From Chrysochromulina tobinii (Eukaryota > Haptophyta > Prymnesiales > Chrysochromulinaceae), in assembly GCA_001275005.1 (NCBI GenBank), contig JWZX01002583.1:1-17874 (forward strand): a stretch of 17,874 nucleotides of DNA, written 5' to 3'. The notes beneath the pieces are model-generated. The model had not been told where the DNA came from, did no database searches, and saw nothing but the letters and a program-made list of their open reading frames with translations. The translations under genes and the position numbers were made by a program. Every line of letters begins with the position of its first letter. Position 1 is the stretch's first letter. This document shows, one piece after another, positions 14,645 through 17,874 of this stretch.

Positions 14645-17600
14645 ATGCGCCGGCCCAAGCTCCGCCCTGCGCACCACGCTGATCACGACCCGTCTCTCCT
14701 ATTCGCGCTAGCACCAGCTGGCCCCATCAACCCCAGAGTCTCGGACACGGTCGATGCTCTGGGCTCGGATGCCAACGTGCAGATCGACATTGAACAGGTG
14801 CTCAAGACGGTGCGCGCCCGCCTCGAGGTCATGATGCAGATGCGCATCCTTAAGTGCAAGGAGCCCAAGAGGTGCCCCGAGGACTTTGGCAAGCCGCTGG
14901 ACGAGCGCATCCGCGGCATGTCGATACCCGAGCTCTCTGATCTGTGCGACCGCGGTACGGTGTTTGACCAGGAGTGCTGCAAGGCAGCAGCACTCGGCAT
15001 CTCGCGGAACAAGAAGGTGGAGTCGGCGCAGGTGGGGCTGCCTGCCCGATTCCCGCTCTCCGCGCCCTGCGCGCCGCACACCAATTCTCACGCCAGTCCT
15101 TCCGCTCCGCGTGCGCAGCGCTTCCTCGACGCGCTCCCGCGTCCCCAAGCCGAGCCCGAGCCCTACGACGTGGAGGAGGTGCTCGACATGTGGCGGTGCG
15201 TGCGTGAGGACGATCCCATGCTCGAGCACACGGAGGGGCTGCCCGAGATGGGCAAACAGTCGGATGCTCTCGTGTCCCGCGAGAAGCTCGAAACGGCGCC
15301 AGGCTTGGCGCCCAACTCGGCGCTCGGCTCAGCGCTCGGCACAGCGCCCAACTCGGGCGTACCGGTCGACGTGTCGGGCGTGATGGCGAGCGTGATGGCG
15401 GGCGTGACGGAGCTCAAGTTGGTCAAGATGCCCGACACGGCGCTCAAAATGCTTTCCCTCCAGGTGATGAGCCCTGATGTAGCCCTGATGAGCCCTGATG
15501 AGCCCTGATGAGCCCTGACGACTCCTGATGAGCCCTGATGGCGCAGCAGGTGAGTCGCGTGGATTCGGACAGCTGACCACCGATTCCATCTGATTCCCTC
15601 TGATGACCCCTGTGATTTGGTTGGCGTGCTTCACCATCTTCTCTGAAGACCCCTGATGACCCCTCAGATGACCCACTGATGAACTCCGATGACACATGAT
15701 TTGGTAGGAATGCTTCACCATCTTCTCGGAACGTTGGATTGCCAAACACCCCGACGAGCTGTCCGACCCGGTCCTGCTGCTTGTCGCGGTGCCCGGCTCG
15801 GTGCCCAACGCGGCGCTCGACTCGGCGCTCGACTCGGCGCCCAACGCGGCGCCCAACTCGGCGCTCAACTCGGCGCTCGACTCGTCGCTCGACTCGTCGC
15901 TCAACAACGAGGCGCTCGTCACGGCGCCCGGCACGGCGCCCGGCTCAGCGCCCGGCTCAGCGCCCAACTTGGTGCCCAACGCGGCGCTCGACTCGGCGCC
16001 CAACTCGGCGCCCAACTCGGCGCTCGACTCGTCGCTCGACTCGTCGCTCGTCTCGTCGCACAGCAACGAGGCGCTCGTCACGGCGCCCGGCACGGCGCCC
16101 GGCTCGGCGCCCGGCACAGCGCCCAACTTGGTGCCCAACGCGGCGCTCGACTCGGCGCCCAACGCGGCGCCCAACTCGGCGCTCAACTCGGCGCTCGACT
16201 CGTCGCTCGACTCGTCGCTCAACAACGAGGCGCTCGTCACGGCGCCCGGCACGGCGCCCGGCTCAGCGCCCGGCTCAGCGCCCAACTCGGCGCTCGTCAC
16301 GGCGCTCGGCTCGGAGCCCAACTCGGCGCTCGGCTCGGAGCCCAACTCGGCGCTCGACACCACCGCCACCGTCACCCTTGTCGACACAGCAGCCGCCAGC
16401 AGCACCTCCGCCTCTGCCTCTGCCTCCTCAAGTACCTCCTCCTCCGCAGCCACCGTCGGCGCGCGGTGCGTCCGCGTCCGCGGGGGCGGGGTTGGTAGGG
16501 TACTTGATGCACCACCACCCACGGGAGCGGAGGCGCTCAGCGACTTTGTCCTGCGCGGCGTGCACCCGGACGACGAGGAGGCCTCGAGCGGCCCGCCTTC
16601 TCGGCCCGGCGGCGCCTGGCTGGATCGGACGCCCTTGCAACGGGCGCTCGGTACCGATGGCGGAGGCTGGCTCGCCGCGTACATGATCGCGGCCGGCGGC
16701 GTCAGCTGGCGAGCGCTGGCGCAGCAGATGGTCGAGCGGCCAGAGTGGCAGCCTGGGCTCTGCGCTAGCGCGTGCATCCCATGGGGCAGCGATCTGGCGC
16801 GCTCGCTCATGAACGCGTGCTTGGCCACGTGGATGGCGCTGCCAGGAGGCACGAGACTCGAGGACGTCCTCGGTCCAAGTGCCGAGCTCGTACGCCATCA
16901 CGCTCACACCGTCGTTACGGACGTGGAGCGCACGGGCCGAGGGGGTGGAGGAGCACGTGAGCTCTGGAGGCGGGGCCGCGTTGCTGGCCGCTACGGCGCT
17001 CAAGGCGGGGCCATACGCGCTCGCGGTGCGCCTCCTTGCGGGGTGTGCAACGGGCCATGCGTGGACGTCCGACGAGCGGCTCGGCGCGGCGCAGCGTGTG
17101 CTCAATCGCAAGATTCTGCGCAGCGGCGGCGCTTCGGGGGGGCCTGGAGAGGAGGCGGATGCGGCGGCGGAGGAGGCGGAGGAGGAGGCGGAGGAGGAGG
17201 CGGAGGAGGAGGCGGAGGAGGAGGCGGAGGAGGAGGACGAGGAGGAGGACGAGGACGACGACGGGACCTGTCGAGCGCACCTTGCGGCAAAGCTTGAGCG
17301 TGTGCTGGCGCTGCTCGCCGCGGTGCACGTGCTCACGGCGTGCGAGGGCGGCGAGCCAATCCGTCGCCAGATGGAGGCCCTTGTGGTGCGAGGCGATCGC
17401 CAGCTCAAAATCTTCAAGTACGCCGCGCGTCTTGCCGGCCTCCGCGGCTACCGGCGCAGCCTGCGCGCCGTCGCGGAGCAGGCGGTGAGCGGCCTGCCGC
17501 TCGCCCAGTGCCACGGGAGCGCGGCCTCGCTTCGGCGGGCGGGCGACGATGCGGGCGCCCGGAGCTCGCTCATGCTGCCCCTGCACGGCACGGGCGCGGA

Positions 17601-17874
17601 GGTGTCGCCAATCTCCGCCGTGCCGTGGGCGGTCACGCTGTGGCGCGATCAGCCCGAGCGGGTGCTGGTGGCGGCAACGGCGCACCTGCAAAGGTGGGTC
17701 GTGCGCGATGGAGTGAGCAAGGAGGGGCACGTGGCGGCGATCGCCACGCGGGGCGAGGGCGCGCAGGCGGCCGCGTTCGACCGCGACCATCGCGTGCTGC
17801 AGCCGCTGTTCGCCCAGCTGCGCGCGCGCGGCTTGGAGATCAGCGTGATCTCGGGCGTCGGCTATCCGACGCCC
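14645..17874 (+). CDS. Long unrecognised multi-exon protein with repeat domains (runs off the right edge)
   Basis: I do not recognise the family. Proposed exons are up to 15031, 15119-15463 and 15708 to the window end, all joined in phase 0. The N-terminal part is charged and helical (VQIDIEQVLKTVRARLEVMM; CKEPKRCPEDFGKPLDERI; PELSDLCDRGTVFDQECC). Exon 3 begins ECFTIFSERWIAKHPDELSD. Next come an Ala/Ser/Pro/Asn/Leu/Asp repeat (15795-16362), a Ser-rich linker, and a helical part (WLAAYMIAAGGVSWRALAQQ; DLARSLMNACLATWMALPGG). At 16941-16945 (GGGGG) the frame slips by one base. In the new frame the protein continues GAALLAATALKAGPYALAVR, an acidic Glu/Ala/Asp run (17150-17260), and a globular part (LKIFKYAARLAGLRGYRRSL; PISAVPWAVTLWRDQPERVL) to the edge. 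The start is uncertain: ATG 14645 has a weak context, and an extra 5' exon at 14490 is possible. GC-rich codons match neighbours. Confidence 0.6.
15032..15118 (+). other. Probable 87-nt intron in the long gene
   Basis: GCGCAG|GTGGGG opens and GTGCGCAG|CGCTTC closes an 87-nt segment that is pyrimidine-rich before the acceptor. It has no stop and is a multiple of three, so the frame stays open even if it is kept. The encoded residues (LPARFPLSAPCAPHTNS...) are unlike the charged helical protein on both sides, which argues for removal. Confidence 0.6.
15464..15707 (+). other. Probable 244-nt intron in the long gene with decamers and an exon-start copy
   Basis: CTCCAG|GTGATG opens and TTGGTAG|GAATGC closes the segment, in phase 0 on both sides; kept, it would stop at TGA/TAG codons. 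It contains seven decamers at 15470-15540, an internal CAGCAG|GTGAGT at 15544-15555, and at 15614-15647 an altered copy of the exon-3 start (15698-15731). Confidence 0.7.
15470..15540 (+). repeat. Intronic decamer repeat, seven units (AGCCCTGATG)
   Basis: Units start at 15470, 15481, 15491, 15501, 15511, 15521 and 15531, with one extra T at 15480. Units 5 and 6 carry single changes. Further loose CCCTGATGA words follow at 15600-15690 in the same intron. The core CTGATGA is the same as in the PPR-gene intron decamer. Confidence 0.92.
15795..16362 (+). repeat. Coding higher-order repeat: 159-bp period over 12-15 bp subunits
   Basis: Short words such as GCGCTCGACTCG and GCGCCCAACTCG are arranged in a larger unit of 159 bp (53 codons). 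The mark AACGAGGCGCTCGTCACGGC begins at 15906, 16065 and 16224, exactly 159 apart. The frame encodes NAALDSALDS, SSLDSSL, NEALVTAPGTAPGSAPG blocks. A fragment of the same family lies in the previous exon at about 15310-15358. Several frames on both strands are open because the words lack stops. Confidence 0.9.
17150..17260 (+). repeat. Acidic coding repeat (GAGGAGGCG units; Glu-Glu-Ala, then Asp)
   Basis: A purine-rich run of GAGGAGGCG and GAGGAGGAGGCG units grading into GAC-rich sequence. In the frame that continues downstream it encodes Glu/Ala then Glu/Asp, giving a strongly negative linker. In the other frames it reads as poly-Gly or poly-Arg, which would be less expected. Confidence 0.85.

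Noticed and set aside
15329-16852. Long minus-strand reading frame of 507 codons, rich in Ala, Glu, Leu and Ser
   Set aside because: It is open because the repeat words lack stops on both strands. It crosses the plus-strand introns and has no protein-like part outside the repeat.
1-17874. CRISPR array, integrase, transposase, plasmid or phage module
   Set aside because: No spacer-separated repeats of uniform size, no recognisable recombinase or phage gene, and the gene set is nuclear-eukaryotic.

Overview
This window looks like nuclear DNA of a unicellular alga, most likely a haptophyte or similar GC-rich secondary-plastid protist. The evidence is a set of eukaryotic genes (a PEX14-type peroxin, a mitochondrial carrier of the SLC25A42 kind, a pentatricopeptide protein with a signal-like leader), short GT-AG introns carrying decamer repeats, very GC-rich codons, long Ala/Ser/Pro/Gly low-complexity tracts, and the decayed trace of a modular polyketide synthase. 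The taxon is an inference. No rRNA, tRNA, CRISPR, integrase or transposase was seen.

Layout: 1-87 is the last 28 codons of a gene entering from the left. 656-1561 (+) is a class I SAM methyltransferase and 1912-3405 (+) a WbsX/GH99-like glycan protein, a head-to-tail pair that may act in surface or secreted glycans. A 1-kb convergent gap follows, with about five copies of a 78-92 bp tandem repeat. 4405-5526 (-) is a multi-pass DMT/NIPA-like membrane protein. It diverges from a PPR gene (6236-7954, +) made of two exons around a 108-nt intron. Only 68 nt later begins PEX14 (8023-9623, +), whose frame is broken by two bases at the start of a (GGQ)8 repeat. After a convergent AT-rich gap comes the SLC25 carrier (10393-11628, -), diverging from a small unknown protein (11891-12439, +). 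The stretch 12823-13882 on the minus strand is a gene graveyard: a polyketide synthase dehydratase/ketoreductase-linker remnant scattered over three frames, next to an FCH (F-BAR)-like fragment. From about 14645 to the right edge runs a long unrecognised multi-exon gene (+) with a 159-bp higher-order repeat, an acidic repeat and one apparent 1-nt frame break.

The main theme of the hunt is local tandem duplication close to exon edges. The PPR intron is bounded by two 27/31-identical copies of the exon edge. An intron of the long gene holds a 30/34-identical copy of the next exon's start. The 3' end of the WbsX gene carries a degenerate second copy of its own terminal motif. Both repeat-bearing introns contain seven decamers sharing the core CTGATGA. 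This fits intron birth by tandem duplication followed by decamer expansion, and is the most testable novel signal here. All functional calls rest on motifs read by eye; no database search was run.
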